A stretch of 64,000 nt of DNA from Limnovirga soli (lineage in GTDB: Bacteria > Bacteroidota > Bacteroidia > Chitinophagales > Chitinophagaceae), in assembly GCF_013106755.1 (NCBI RefSeq), contig NZ_WHPF01000003.1, forward strand, positions 248,001 to 312,000. The letters are read 5' to 3'. Under the pieces are notes generated by a model. It worked only from the letters and a program-made list of their open reading frames with translations. It made no database searches and was not told where the DNA came from. The translations under genes and the position numbers were made by a program. Of the stretch, positions 34,558 through 43,089 are shown in pieces. The first letter of the stretch is position 1, and each line of letters begins with the position of its first letter.

Positions 34558-35823
34558 ATGGTTTCAAAACTGAATTCTGATGAAGTATTAAATTTTCTCA
34601 TAATTGTAAGTATCATCCTCATTTCTGCCCGCTTGTTGGGAGAAGTATTCCGGTTTTTTAAACAACCTGTAGTGGTTGGTGAAATATTGGCTGGTATTAT
34701 TATTGGCCCATCATTACTGGGATCTGCTTTCCCGGATTTGTTTAAGGAAATATTTACCAGTCAGCCAAGGGCGTATGGTGCTTTTGATGGTTTGGCCAAT
34801 GTAGGTGTTATTTTGCTTATGTTTATTGCCGGAGCCGAAGTAGACCTTAAACAAATACGCAAAGAAGGTAAAGCTGCCGCCTCAATAAGTTTAATGGGAT
34901 TAATATTGCCTTTTGCCCTGGGCTTCTTATGTATCTGGTTTTTTCACGATTATATTTTTGCTGTTCCGGCTACAGATCGTTTAATACCAGCCCTGTTTTT
35001 TGGTACAGCGCTTTCTATTACTGCATTGGCGGTAATTGTAAAAGTGTTGATTGACCTGGATATTATCCGCACCAAAGTGGGTGGCCTGGTACTTACTGCC
35101 GCCATGATTGATGACTTTTTGGGTTGGATACTATTCTCTATCATCATTCAAATGATGAATGCCAAAGGGGGAGAAGCCAATGTAACTACCATTTTAATGA
35201 TATTGGGTTTTGTGGCATTTATGATGACTATTGGTCGCTGGCTGGTAGATAAAATTCTTGCGTTTGCTGCTACTTATTTGTCACCACCCAGCGGTGTAAT
35301 TACTGTAGCTATTTGTTTGTGCTTTTTGGGTGCCGTTGTTACCGAGTATCTTAAAATACGTGGCATATTTGGTGCATTTCTGGTGGGTGTTGCTGTAGGC
35401 GATTCTAAGCATTTTACACACCATATTCAATCACTTATACAGGCTTTTATTGTTAATATTATTGCGCCATTATTCTTTGCAACCGTAGGTTTAAGGGTAA
35501 ATTTTGTTACCAATTTCGATTTATCTACCGTTACAGTAATTCTGGGTATTGCCTGTATTGCTAAAATTGTAGGTGCCGGTGTAGGTAGCCGTATTAGCGG
35601 TTTAAATAAAAACGAATCGCTGGCCGTTGCATTTGGTATGAATGCCCGTGGCTCGCAGGAAATAGTGCTGGGACTAGCCGCCCTGCAGGCTAAAATTATA
35701 GATGAACAGGTGTTTGTAGGCCTGGTGGTAATGACGATGGTAACCATTCTTATTGCCGGCCCGTTAATGAAGCGCTTCCTGGAGAAAGACCTTGCTATGC
35801 GCCGCGTAAATCCCGAAGGTTAA
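34558..35823 (+). CDS. CPA2-type cation:proton antiporter
   Basis: 421 residues, about 12-13 transmembrane helices of the Na+/H+ exchanger domain. Typical elements: QPVVVGEILAGIIIGPSLLG (about 39-58), NVGVILLMFIAGAEVDLKQI (about 80-99) and the ALSITALAVIVKVLIDL unwound-helix segment, then the MIDDFLGWILFSII helix with the ion-binding Asp pair. No RCK/TrkA-N domain follows, so it is a short CPA2 form. TAAGTTTG at 34501-34508 may be its -7 box. Ion specificity cannot be told from sequence. Confidence 0.92.
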   Translation: MVSKLNSDEVLNFLIIVSIILISARLLGEVFRFFKQPVVVGEILAGIIIGPSLLGSAFPDLFKEIFTSQPRAYGAFDGLANVGVILLMFIAGAEVDLKQIRKEGKAAASISLMGLILPFALGFLCIWFFHDYIFAVPATDRLIPALFFGTALSITALAVIVKVLIDLDIIRTKVGGLVLTAAMIDDFLGWILFSIIIQMMNAKGGEANVTTILMILGFVAFMMTIGRWLVDKILAFAATYLSPPSGVITVAICLCFLGAVVTEYLKIRGIFGAFLVGVAVGDSKHFTHHIQSLIQAFIVNIIAPLFFATVGLRVNFVTNFDLSTVTVILGIACIAKIVGAGVGSRISGLNKNESLAVAFGMNARGSQEIVLGLAALQAKIIDEQVFVGLVVMTMVTILIAGPLMKRFLEKDLAMRRVNPEG

Positions 35824-35845
35824 ATTTTATTTTTTTTATATCATT

Positions 35846-35879
35846 AAGCACTCAATCTTATGCATTGGGTGCTTTTTTT
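35846..35879 (+). terminator. intrinsic terminator after the antiporter
   Basis: 11-bp stem AAGCACTCAAT/ATTGGGTGCTT with one G-T pair, 7-nt loop, then seven T. Confidence 0.85.
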
Positions 35880-35941
35880 GTGCATTCTATTGAAATATAA
35901 GTGGGCGTATTAGCCATGCCAATTGCCGCTATTGGGCTTTA

Positions 35942-36044
35942 CTTGCGTCGCACACTTGTACTGCGGAATATCCATTGGCTGTTGGCTTATAGCTAATGGC
36001 TAAAAGCTCATTCCTGTTCAGAAAGTACAAGTGTGCGACGCAAG
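35942..36044. repeat. paired inverted dispersed repeat, copies 14 and 15
   Basis: Copy 14 (35942-35961, minus) and copy 15 (36025-36044, plus) are perfect 20-bp inverted repeats separated by 63 nt. They lie between convergent genes. The inner sequence GGAATAT-CCATTGGCT resembles the inner part of the 42872-42959 pair. Confidence 0.92.
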
Positions 36045-36081
36045 TACAGCTGCTTTTTATTCTAGTGCCCGGTCCATAAGG

Positions 36082-36582
36082 TTAATGTACCAATACATGT
36101 GTTTGTTTTATGATGCCCATTACAAACACACTTTGTACCTGGCCAATATTATCGCTTTGGCTTAGTTTGTTCACATGAAAATTATAGTAGTCTTCCATAT
36201 TTTCGGCCAGCACTTTTAGCATAAAATCAAATTGGCCGGATATATTGTAACATTCCACCACTTCGGTTAACTCGTGAATGGTTTGTATAAATGCCGCCCC
36301 TGCATTTTTATTATGCTCTTTTAGCGAAACATAGCATATAACCATAAGTCCCTTTTTTACTTTAGATGGGTCTAACAGGGCTGCATATTGCTGTATTACG
36401 CCATTATCTTCCATGCGCTTAATGCGTTCGTGCACGGGTGTTGTGCTAAGGTGTATTTTTTCAGAAATTTCTTTTACCGTAATACGGGCATTTTGCTGTA
36501 GTAAACGCAGTATCAACAGGTCTTTATCATCCAACGGAATGCCGGGTGTAGTGGATTGTGCTGTTTGTAAAGTCTTTGCCAT
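36082..36582 (-). CDS. Lrp/AsnC family transcriptional regulator
   Basis: 166 residues. N-terminal winged HTH (about 18-70) with LDDKDLLILRLLQQNARITV and ISEKIHLSTTPVHERIKRME, then a RAM effector domain (about 85-155) with VVECYNISGQFDFMLKV. It is divergent from ahcY with 118 nt between them, so it may regulate ahcY or itself; effector probably an amino acid, unproven. Confidence 0.93.
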   Translation of the reverse strand: MAKTLQTAQSTTPGIPLDDKDLLILRLLQQNARITVKEISEKIHLSTTPVHERIKRMEDNGVIQQYAALLDPSKVKKGLMVICYVSLKEHNKNAGAAFIQTIHELTEVVECYNISGQFDFMLKVLAENMEDYYNFHVNKLSQSDNIGQVQSVFVMGIIKQTHVLVH

Positions 36583-36672
36583 GGTTTACTTGTGTTTTAT
36601 GCTGCAAAAAATGAAAAAAGGTTAATAATATTCCAAATTTAATTAATTATATATTGTTTTATGCTGTCAAAT

Positions 36673-36680
36673 TATCTTTG
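36673..36680 (+). promoter_or_regulatory. -7 box of the ahcY promoter
   Basis: TATCTTTG, an exact TAnnTTTG match, 20 nt before the ATG. A TTG at 36654-36656 gives a shorter than usual spacing of 16 nt. Confidence 0.55.
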
Positions 36681-36700
36681 CTGTTCTAAAAAAGTAATAT

Positions 36701-38026
36701 ATGTCTACCGTTGCACAAAAAATTGATTTTAGCTTACCCAATAAAGTAAAAGATATTTCGCTGGCAGAATGGGGCCGCAAAGAAATTCGTTTGGCCGAAG
36801 CAGAAATGCCGGGCTTAATGTCGCTACGTGCTGAGTATGGCGCCACTCAACCTTTGAAAGGTGCCCGTATTGCAGGTTGTTTACACATGACCATTCAAAC
36901 TGCCGTTTTAATTGAAACTTTGGTTGCCTTAGGTGCCGAAGTTAAATGGAGCTCTTGTAATATTTTCTCTACACAGGATCATGCTGCTGCTGCTATTGCT
37001 GCTGCAGGTATTGGTGTTTTTGCCTGGAAAGGACAAACTACAGAAGAGAGCGATTGGTGTATAGAACAAACCTTATTCTTTGGTGGTGCCGATCGTCCGC
37101 TGAACATGATTTTGGATGACGGTGGCGATTTAACCAATATGGTTTTTGATAAATACCCTGAATTAATTCAACACATTAAAGGATTGAGTGAAGAAACCAC
37201 CACAGGTGTACACCGTTTATACGAGCGTATGGCAGCAGGTACTTTGCCTATCCCGGCCATTAATGTAAACGATAGCGTAACCAAATCTAAATTCGACAAC
37301 AAATATGGTTGCCAGGAAAGTTTGGTAGATGCTATTCGCCGCGCAACAGATGTAATGATGGCAGGTAAAGTGGCGGTTGTTGGTGGTTATGGCGATGTGG
37401 GTAAAGGTTCTGCTTTAAGCTTACGTGGTGCCGGTGCCAGGGTAATAGTTACAGAAATTGATCCTATTTGCGCATTGCAGGCAGCAATGGATGGCTTTGA
37501 AGTAAAAAGAATGGTAGATGCAGTTAAAGAAGCCGATATTATTGTAACCGCTTCTGGTTGCCGCGATTTGATTACCGAAGTGCATTTCCGTAATATGAAG
37601 GATAAAGCCATTGTATGTAATATTGGACACTTTGATATTGAAATAGATATTGCCTGGTTAAACAATAATTATGGTCATACAAAAGATACCATTAAGCCAC
37701 AGGTAGATTTATACAATATTGAAGGTAAAGATGTAATTGTACTGGCCGAAGGCCGTTTGGTAAACTTAGGTTGTGCTACCGGCCACCCAAGCTTTGTAAT
37801 GAGTAATTCATTTACCAACCAAACCCTTGCGCAGATTGAGTTATGGCAACACTATAGCAATTACGAGAACAAAGTATATGTACTTCCAAAACATTTGGAT
37901 GAGAAAGTAGCCCGTTTACATTTGGCCAAAGTTGGTGCTGTATTAGACGAGCTTAGCGATGCACAGGCAACTTACCTGGGTATTTCTAAAACTGGTCCTT
38001 TTAAAAGCGATATGTACCGTTACTAA
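36701..38026 (+). CDS. ahcY: adenosylhomocysteinase
   Basis: 441 residues. Hydrolyses S-adenosylhomocysteine to adenosine and homocysteine, closing the methyl cycle. The NAD site is [18 protein letters not shown]; substrate residues are in [15 protein letters not shown] and the N-terminal [13 protein letters not shown]. The C-terminus [10 protein letters not shown] with Lys/Tyr completes the neighbouring subunit's cofactor site. Full length. Confidence 0.98.
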   Translation: MSTVAQKIDFSLPNKVKDISLAEWGRKEIRLAEAEMPGLMSLRAEYGATQPLKGARIAGCLHMTIQTAVLIETLVALGAEVKWSSCNIFSTQDHAAAAIAAAGIGVFAWKGQTTEESDWCIEQTLFFGGADRPLNMILDDGGDLTNMVFDKYPELIQHIKGLSEETTTGVHRLYERMAAGTLPIPAINVNDSVTKSKFDNKYGCQESLVDAIRRATDVMMAGKVAVVGGYGDVGKGSALSLRGAGARVIVTEIDPICALQAAMDGFEVKRMVDAVKEADIIVTASGCRDLITEVHFRNMKDKAIVCNIGHFDIEIDIAWLNNNYGHTKDTIKPQVDLYNIEGKDVIVLAEGRLVNLGCATGHPSFVMSNSFTNQTLAQIELWQHYSNYENKVYVLPKHLDEKVARLHLAKVGAVLDELSDAQATYLGISKTGPFKSDMYRY

Positions 38027-38048
38027 TAAAGTTAAGAGTGCAATTTTA

Positions 38049-38082
38049 CAACCCGTTTCAATAGAAGCGGGTTGTTTTTTTT
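38049..38082 (+). terminator. strong intrinsic terminator after ahcY
   Basis: CAACCCG/CGGGTTG extended to about 12 bp with one G-T pair and loop AATA, followed by nine T. Confidence 0.92.
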
Positions 38083-38115
38083 TGAGCCCGGCCTGGGTAA
38101 AAGTAATGGGCTTTA

Positions 38116-38135
38116 CTTGCGTCGCACACTTGTAC
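38116..38135 (-). repeat. dispersed repeat, copy 16
   Basis: CTTGCGTCGCACACTTGTAC, exact, just past the ahcY terminator. The outer flank AGCCC (38085-38089) and GGGCT (38109-38113) can form a stem. Confidence 0.9.
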
Positions 38136-38222
38136 TGCGGGAGGTTATGGCAGCTAAAAAAGGTTTGCTGCAAGTTTTGTATTTATTTCAAAATGCAGTT
38201 TTTATCAGGCAGATATGTACAA

Positions 38223-38939
38223 TTAACCCTTATGCATTTGTGCTGAAAGTTGGCTATGTAATTTGATGGATTTTAAGGAGAGCCTTATGGCAAAATAATA
38301 GGAAGCTAAACCACCAAACACCAACAATCCACCAGAAATTTCGGCAGTTATTGTATCATTATCCGATAAAAAAAGAAAGCCATCAAATAATCCATGGAAT
38401 AGTACGGCCAGTAAAAAACCTTTTAATAATAACTGGCTTTTACGGACTGCATTAAATTTGGCAAGCCCTGCATAATAACCCATCATTACTGCAAAAGCAG
38501 CATGTGCCGGTACACTTACCAGCATACGAACAATACCGGTGGAAAAGCCATTATCAAACACATAACCTATATTTTCTATGGTGGCAAAACCCATGCTTAC
38601 CATTACGCTGTATACAATGCCATCAAAAGGTTCATCAAAAGCGGGTTTGGGGTAGGCATATTTTTTAAGCACAAAATATTTACAATATTCCTCGGTGCAG
38701 GCAACAACAATAAATGCCTGAAAAATGATGTACAATGCAACGGGCAAAATTCCCTGTAAATAAGTTTCTGACAGGCGGGTGCCAATCATTTCAATTACAA
38801 TAGCCGGAATTGCAGATAATACACCGAAAATAAAACAGCTGATAAGGTATTTGGCTGGTTCGCGGTTATGTTTATCTTTTGCATAGATATATAAACTTAT
38901 TGCAAACCCAGGTGCAATAGCCAGTAGTAATAATTCCAT
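38223..38939 (-). CDS. PrsW family intramembrane metalloprotease
   Basis: 238 residues, about seven transmembrane helices. The family motifs are visible: ACTEEYCKYFVLK (EExxK), FDGIVYSVMVSMGFATIENIGYV with a conserved Glu, HAAFAVMMGYYAG and the late LFHGLFDGFLF with His. PrsW homologues are membrane proteases; the B. subtilis prototype cleaves an anti-sigma factor. The frame is open to 39059 through repeat copy 17, but ATG 38939 is the true-looking start. Confidence 0.9.
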   Translation of the reverse strand: MELLLLAIAPGFAISLYIYAKDKHNREPAKYLISCFIFGVLSAIPAIVIEMIGTRLSETYLQGILPVALYIIFQAFIVVACTEEYCKYFVLKKYAYPKPAFDEPFDGIVYSVMVSMGFATIENIGYVFDNGFSTGIVRMLVSVPAHAAFAVMMGYYAGLAKFNAVRKSQLLLKGFLLAVLFHGLFDGFLFLSDNDTITAEISGGLLVFGGLASYYFAIRLSLKSIKLHSQLSAQMHKG

Positions 38940-39029
38940 ACAGTTAAAATACAACAGGGAAAAATTTTGCAGAAATATTTTTTTGGTACTGCAATTTTTA
39001 TTGGCTGTTAAAGCCGCCATATTGTGCCA

Positions 39030-39049
39030 GCACAAGTGTGCGACGCAAG
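39030..39049 (+). repeat. dispersed repeat, copy 17
   Basis: GCACAAGTGTGCGACGCAAG, one base off consensus, 40 nt beyond the PAP2 gene stop. Outer flank TAAAGCCC and later GGCT can pair. Confidence 0.88.
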
Positions 39050-39089
39050 TAAAGCCCAATTAATAATCTATTGTTTGGCTAATACCTAT

Positions 39090-39698
39090 TTACTTTTTAT
39101 GCAATAATTTTTGGGTAGCCCAATGGCTAATAAATGCACTGCCAGCGCCAATTACAGCACCTGCCAGCACATCAGTAGGGTAGTGCTCGCCCATATACAT
39201 GCGGGAATAGCCAACGCCTGCTGCCCATGCATAGGCTGGAACAACCACATACCATTTTTTATATTGTAACGAAAGTGTGGTGGCCGTAGCAAATGCCATT
39301 GAGGTATGCCCCGATGGAAATGATTTGCCGGTTTCTGTGGCGTCGTAAGGGTATATAAAGTTATATTTTTCAAAGGGCCGTTGCCTGTTAATGGTATATT
39401 TTAAACCTTGTGTAGCTATGGTATTTATAACAATAGTACCCAGTGCCTCCCAGCCTTGTTTTTGTAATTTTTTATCGTGGCTAATAAAGCCGGCAGCCAG
39501 CAGTCCAACCGGTACGCCGGCGGTAATAGGGTAAACAGATTTTGAGGTATTTATCCATATGCCTGCATTGGGGTTTTGCGGGTTTATTTTATCTAATAGG
39601 TCAATATCAGCATTTTGGGTTTTACCGCTAAGGGCAAATAAAAAACATCCCGCCATAAGCAGGATGCTTTTTAAATTGATGCGTTGTATAAATAGCAT
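39090..39698 (-). CDS. PAP2 superfamily phosphatase
   Basis: 202 residues. Signal/anchor at the N-terminus (ILLMAGCFLFALSGKTQ). The three-part phosphatase signature is complete: KYTINRQRPF, then FPSGHTSMAF (PSGH), then SRMYMGEHYPTDVLAG with the catalytic His. Likely a periplasmic or membrane lipid phosphatase. It begins one base after the valS stop, so the two are translationally coupled; ATG 39698 is preferred over the upstream 39725 start that overlaps valS. Confidence 0.9.
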   Translation of the reverse strand: MLFIQRINLKSILLMAGCFLFALSGKTQNADIDLLDKINPQNPNAGIWINTSKSVYPITAGVPVGLLAAGFISHDKKLQKQGWEALGTIVINTIATQGLKYTINRQRPFEKYNFIYPYDATETGKSFPSGHTSMAFATATTLSLQYKKWYVVVPAYAWAAGVGYSRMYMGEHYPTDVLAGAVIGAGSAFISHWATQKLLHKK

Positions 39699-39699
39699 T

Positions 39700-42339
39700 T
39701 TATATGTTTTGTAAACTGTCTTCAATGGTTTTTATTCTGGCTTCTGCATCGGCCTGTTTTTTACGTTCCAGTTCAACCACTTCAGGTTTTGCGTTTTGTA
39801 CAAAACGTTCATTGCTTAATTTTTTAATAACTGATTGTAAAAAGTTTTGTTGATAAGCAAGGTCTTTTAACAGTTCATCCTTTAAAGAAGTGGTATCCAG
39901 TTCTTTTTCTGTTTCAATAAAGAATTTATCTTTTTCTATTGCCACCACAATACTATTACTTATGCTTTCTGTGGTAAAGGCAATAGCGCTTGCATTTACC
40001 TGCTTGGCCAAAATACTTTCAATTACGATAAAATTATTTGTGCTGGCTGTTTGTATAAACAGCTTGATGGTTTCTTTTGGTTTTAGCTGATTTTTATTCC
40101 GTGCATCGCGGATGGCAGATATTACCTGTTTTAGCAATTCACCAGCAGACAAAATTTCGGTATTGGCAGTTGTGGGTGTGGTAAATTGCTTTACACAAAT
40201 ATCATCCTGCTGCTCTTGTAACAAATGATAAATTTCTTCTGTTATAAATGGCATAAAAGGATGTAACAGCTGCATTAATTGCTCGAAAAAGAAAACTGTT
40301 TTTTGATAAACCGCAGTTTCAATGGGCTGTTCAAAACCAGGCTTAATCCACTCCAGGTACCAGCTACAAAAATCGTCCCATATAAGGGAGTAAATGGTTT
40401 TTAATGCCTCGCTTAATCTAAACTGGCTTAATAGTGTTTCTACTTCGGCACTAACTTTATTCAGTCGGTTTTCGAACCAGTTAATCGCAAATGTATTGGT
40501 GTTTGTTTCGTTGGAAGCAGATTGTCTGCCTTCCCACATTTTTAGCAATTTTAAGGCATTCCACAGTTTGTTATTAAAATTGCGGCCCTGTTCCAATGCG
40601 GCTTCATCAAACAATAAATCATTACCAGCCGGCGATGAAATCATTATGCCAAAGCGTACAGCATCGGCGCCATATTTTTCAATCAGGTCCAGCAAGTCGG
40701 GGCTGTTACCAAGGCTTTTACTCATTTTGCGGCCTTGTTTATCGCGTACCATTCCGGTAAAATACACATCGCTAAATGGTTTCTCCTGCTTAAATTCCAG
40801 ACCGGCCATAATCATCCTGGCCACCCAGAAGAAAATAATATCCTGCCCCGTAACCAGCACGGCGGTTGGGTAATAATAGTTTATTTCTTCGTTACCGGGT
40901 TGAGTAATACCGTTAAACACTTCTATTGGCCAAAGCCAGCTGCTAAACCAGGTATCCAGTACGTCTACATCCTGGGTTAATGACATAGTTTTTGTTTCCG
41001 GTTGCTGTTCATGCAGTGCTTCCAGATTTTCAGCCACATAGCAATTGCCTTTTTCATCGTACCAGGCAGGTATTTGCTGGCCCCACCATAGTTGCCTGCT
41101 AATACACCAGTCTTTCACATTTTCCAGCCAGTATTTATAGGTGGCTAAAAATTTATCACCGGGGTGAATGCGAATATCTCCATCTACCACGGCTTTTAAT
41201 GCCGGGTCGGCCAGCTCTTTCATTTTTACAAACCATTGGGTAGATATGCGTGGTTCTACCACAGCACCACTACGCTGGCTATAGCCAAGACGGGTTTGAT
41301 ATACTTCTTCTTTAATAAGAAAGCCTTTCCCGTCCAGTTCTGTTACAATTTTTTTACGTGCTGCAAACCTGTCTTCGCCAATATAAATTTGTGCGGCTTC
41401 GCTTAAAGTACCATCTGCATTTAGAGTGTCTATAATAGGCAGATTGTGTTTTAAGCCAAGGTTATAGTCATTAATATCATGAGCGGGGGTCACTTTTAGG
41501 GCGCCGGTACCAAAGCTCTTATCTACATAGCTATCAAAAATAATCGGGATTTTTCTGTTAATCAATGGCACATAGGCAAAAGCACCAGACAGGTGCGCAT
41601 ATCTATCGTCATCAGGGTTTACGCAAATAGCAGTATCGCCCATAATGGTTTCAGGGCGTTGGGTGGCAATTACTATACCTGCTTCACCTGTAACCGGGTG
41701 TTGGATAGGGTTTCCATCTGCATCGGTTGTAGCATAACGCAGGTAATATAAAGTTCCCTGAAGATCTTTGTATTCAACTTCTTCATCACTTAAGGCTGTT
41801 TTAGCTGCAGGGTCCCAGTTAATCATTCGGGCACCGCGGTAAATAAGCCCTTTATTATACATAGCCACAAATACTTTCATTACGGCTTTGTAATAATGAT
41901 CATCCATAGTAAAACTGGTGCGGTTCCAGTCAACGCTGCATCCTAGTTTTTCTATCTGGCTGTAAATAATATTGCCATATTTTTCTTTCCATTCAAAGGC
42001 GTAGGTTAAAAATTCTTCTCGGGAAAGGTTGTTTTTATCTATGCCTTTTTCCTTTAGCATTTGAACCACTTTGGCTTCGGTGGCAATTGATGCATGGTCG
42101 CTGCCGGGTACCCAGCAGGCATTAAAACCACTCATTCGTGCTTTTCTTACCAGTATATCCTGCACCGTTTCGTTTAGTGTATGTCCCATATGCAATACTC
42201 CTGTAACATTGGGCGGCGGTATTACTACGGTAAAAGCCTTCCTGTTATCGGGTTTGCTGGCAAAATATTGTTTTTGATGCCAATGCTTTGTCCACTTTTC
42301 TTCTGTGGTGCCGGGAATATAATTTTTGCTTAGTTCCAT
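39700..42339 (-). CDS. valS: valyl-tRNA synthetase
   Basis: 879 residues, normal length. Class I synthetase: the HIGH motif is in PPPNVTGVLHMGHTLNETVQD (about 41-60), the KMSKS motif in GRKMSKSLGNSPD, with the CP1 editing domain between (TQRPETIMGDTAICVNP). The C-terminal 65 residues form the coiled-coil tRNA arm. Downstream, the PAP2 gene is coupled. Confidence 0.98.
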   Translation of the reverse strand: MELSKNYIPGTTEEKWTKHWHQKQYFASKPDNRKAFTVVIPPPNVTGVLHMGHTLNETVQDILVRKARMSGFNACWVPGSDHASIATEAKVVQMLKEKGIDKNNLSREEFLTYAFEWKEKYGNIIYSQIEKLGCSVDWNRTSFTMDDHYYKAVMKVFVAMYNKGLIYRGARMINWDPAAKTALSDEEVEYKDLQGTLYYLRYATTDADGNPIQHPVTGEAGIVIATQRPETIMGDTAICVNPDDDRYAHLSGAFAYVPLINRKIPIIFDSYVDKSFGTGALKVTPAHDINDYNLGLKHNLPIIDTLNADGTLSEAAQIYIGEDRFAARKKIVTELDGKGFLIKEEVYQTRLGYSQRSGAVVEPRISTQWFVKMKELADPALKAVVDGDIRIHPGDKFLATYKYWLENVKDWCISRQLWWGQQIPAWYDEKGNCYVAENLEALHEQQPETKTMSLTQDVDVLDTWFSSWLWPIEVFNGITQPGNEEINYYYPTAVLVTGQDIIFFWVARMIMAGLEFKQEKPFSDVYFTGMVRDKQGRKMSKSLGNSPDLLDLIEKYGADAVRFGIMISSPAGNDLLFDEAALEQGRNFNNKLWNALKLLKMWEGRQSASNETNTNTFAINWFENRLNKVSAEVETLLSQFRLSEALKTIYSLIWDDFCSWYLEWIKPGFEQPIETAVYQKTVFFFEQLMQLLHPFMPFITEEIYHLLQEQQDDICVKQFTTPTTANTEILSAGELLKQVISAIRDARNKNQLKPKETIKLFIQTASTNNFIVIESILAKQVNASAIAFTTESISNSIVVAIEKDKFFIETEKELDTTSLKDELLKDLAYQQNFLQSVIKKLSNERFVQNAKPEVVELERKKQADAEARIKTIEDSLQNI

Positions 42340-42355
42340 AATCGTAAAATGCGTG

Positions 42356-42363
42356 CAAAAGTA
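42356..42363 (-). promoter_or_regulatory. -7 box of the valS promoter
   Basis: On the minus strand TACTTTTG, an exact TAnnTTTG match followed by CACGC, 16 nt before the valS ATG, giving a leader of about 10 nt. Confidence 0.5.
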
Positions 42364-42397
42364 AGCAATATGGTGTTGTGGAAACGGGTATAAATAA

Positions 42398-42423
42398 AAA
42401 TGCCTTCCACTGGGAAGGCATTT
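42398..42423 (-). terminator. terminator after the small lipoprotein
   Basis: 11-bp perfect stem AAATGCCTTCC/GGAAGGCATTT with a 4-nt loop, 18 nt past the lipoprotein stop; on the minus strand it is followed by TTATTT. It insulates the lipoprotein gene from valS. Confidence 0.85.
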
Positions 42424-42441
42424 CTTTAAAAATCTATTTTT

Positions 42442-42678
42442 TTACCATAACATCATCCGGGTATCCCAGCTTAATAATGCTTTGGTGTCTGAACATTCTA
42501 AATCCATGCCAGAGGAGCTTTGCACATTGGTTTTATTCTCATTTACCACATCTGAAGCCAATTCGGTGCAAACAGTTACGGTTTTTACCACTTTTTCGCC
42601 TGCGGCAGTTAAACTGTTTATTTTGTTACCGCATGCTACCAGCGAGCAGGCACATATAATAACAAATAAATACCGCAT
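42442..42678 (-). CDS. small lipoprotein of unknown function
   Basis: 78 residues from ATG 42678: MRYLFVIICACSLVACGNK with a clear lipobox LVAC (Cys16), then a short Thr/Val-rich region and C-terminal LLSWDTRMMLW. Two further Cys at about 37 and 61 may pair. Its frame continues upstream to 42726 but that would spoil the signal. Function unknown. Confidence 0.65.
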   Translation of the reverse strand: MRYLFVIICACSLVACGNKINSLTAAGEKVVKTVTVCTELASDVVNENKTNVQSSSGMDLECSDTKALLSWDTRMMLW

Positions 42679-42871
42679 AATTTGGTTGTTTTGCGCTGTA
42701 AAAGTAGCAATATATTTGATACGCATTGTTAATCTTTGTTAATGTTTGACGCAAAACGGTATTAAATGTTACAGCCGCTCACAATTATTTTTTGTTTATT
42801 TGCCAATACCCGCAGGTCTGTAAAAAATTTGATGATGATGGGCCAGGCATTTGTATTATAATTGAAGCATC

Positions 42872-42959
42872 CTTGCGTCGCACTCTTGTACTGTAGAATA
42901 GCTATTGGCTAATGCTTACAGCCCAATCAGGATAAGAAAGCACAAGTGTGCGACGCAAG
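42872..42959. repeat. paired inverted dispersed repeat, copies 18 and 19
   Basis: Copy 18 (42872-42891, minus) and copy 19 (42940-42959, plus, GCAC end) face each other across 48 nt in the 411-nt gap between divergent genes. I see nothing else in that gap. The inner sequence AGAATAGCTATTGGCT is like that of the 35942 pair. Confidence 0.9.
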
Positions 42960-43089
42960 TAAAGCCGCATCAGGTACCTAAAGCCCGGTACATACTGCTA
43001 ACAAATAAATTGATTGAGGGTAAGCGAACGAAACGGCTTTGCAATAGAAAAACCGCTTGTACAACAACAAGGGTAAAGAAATTGAATTC

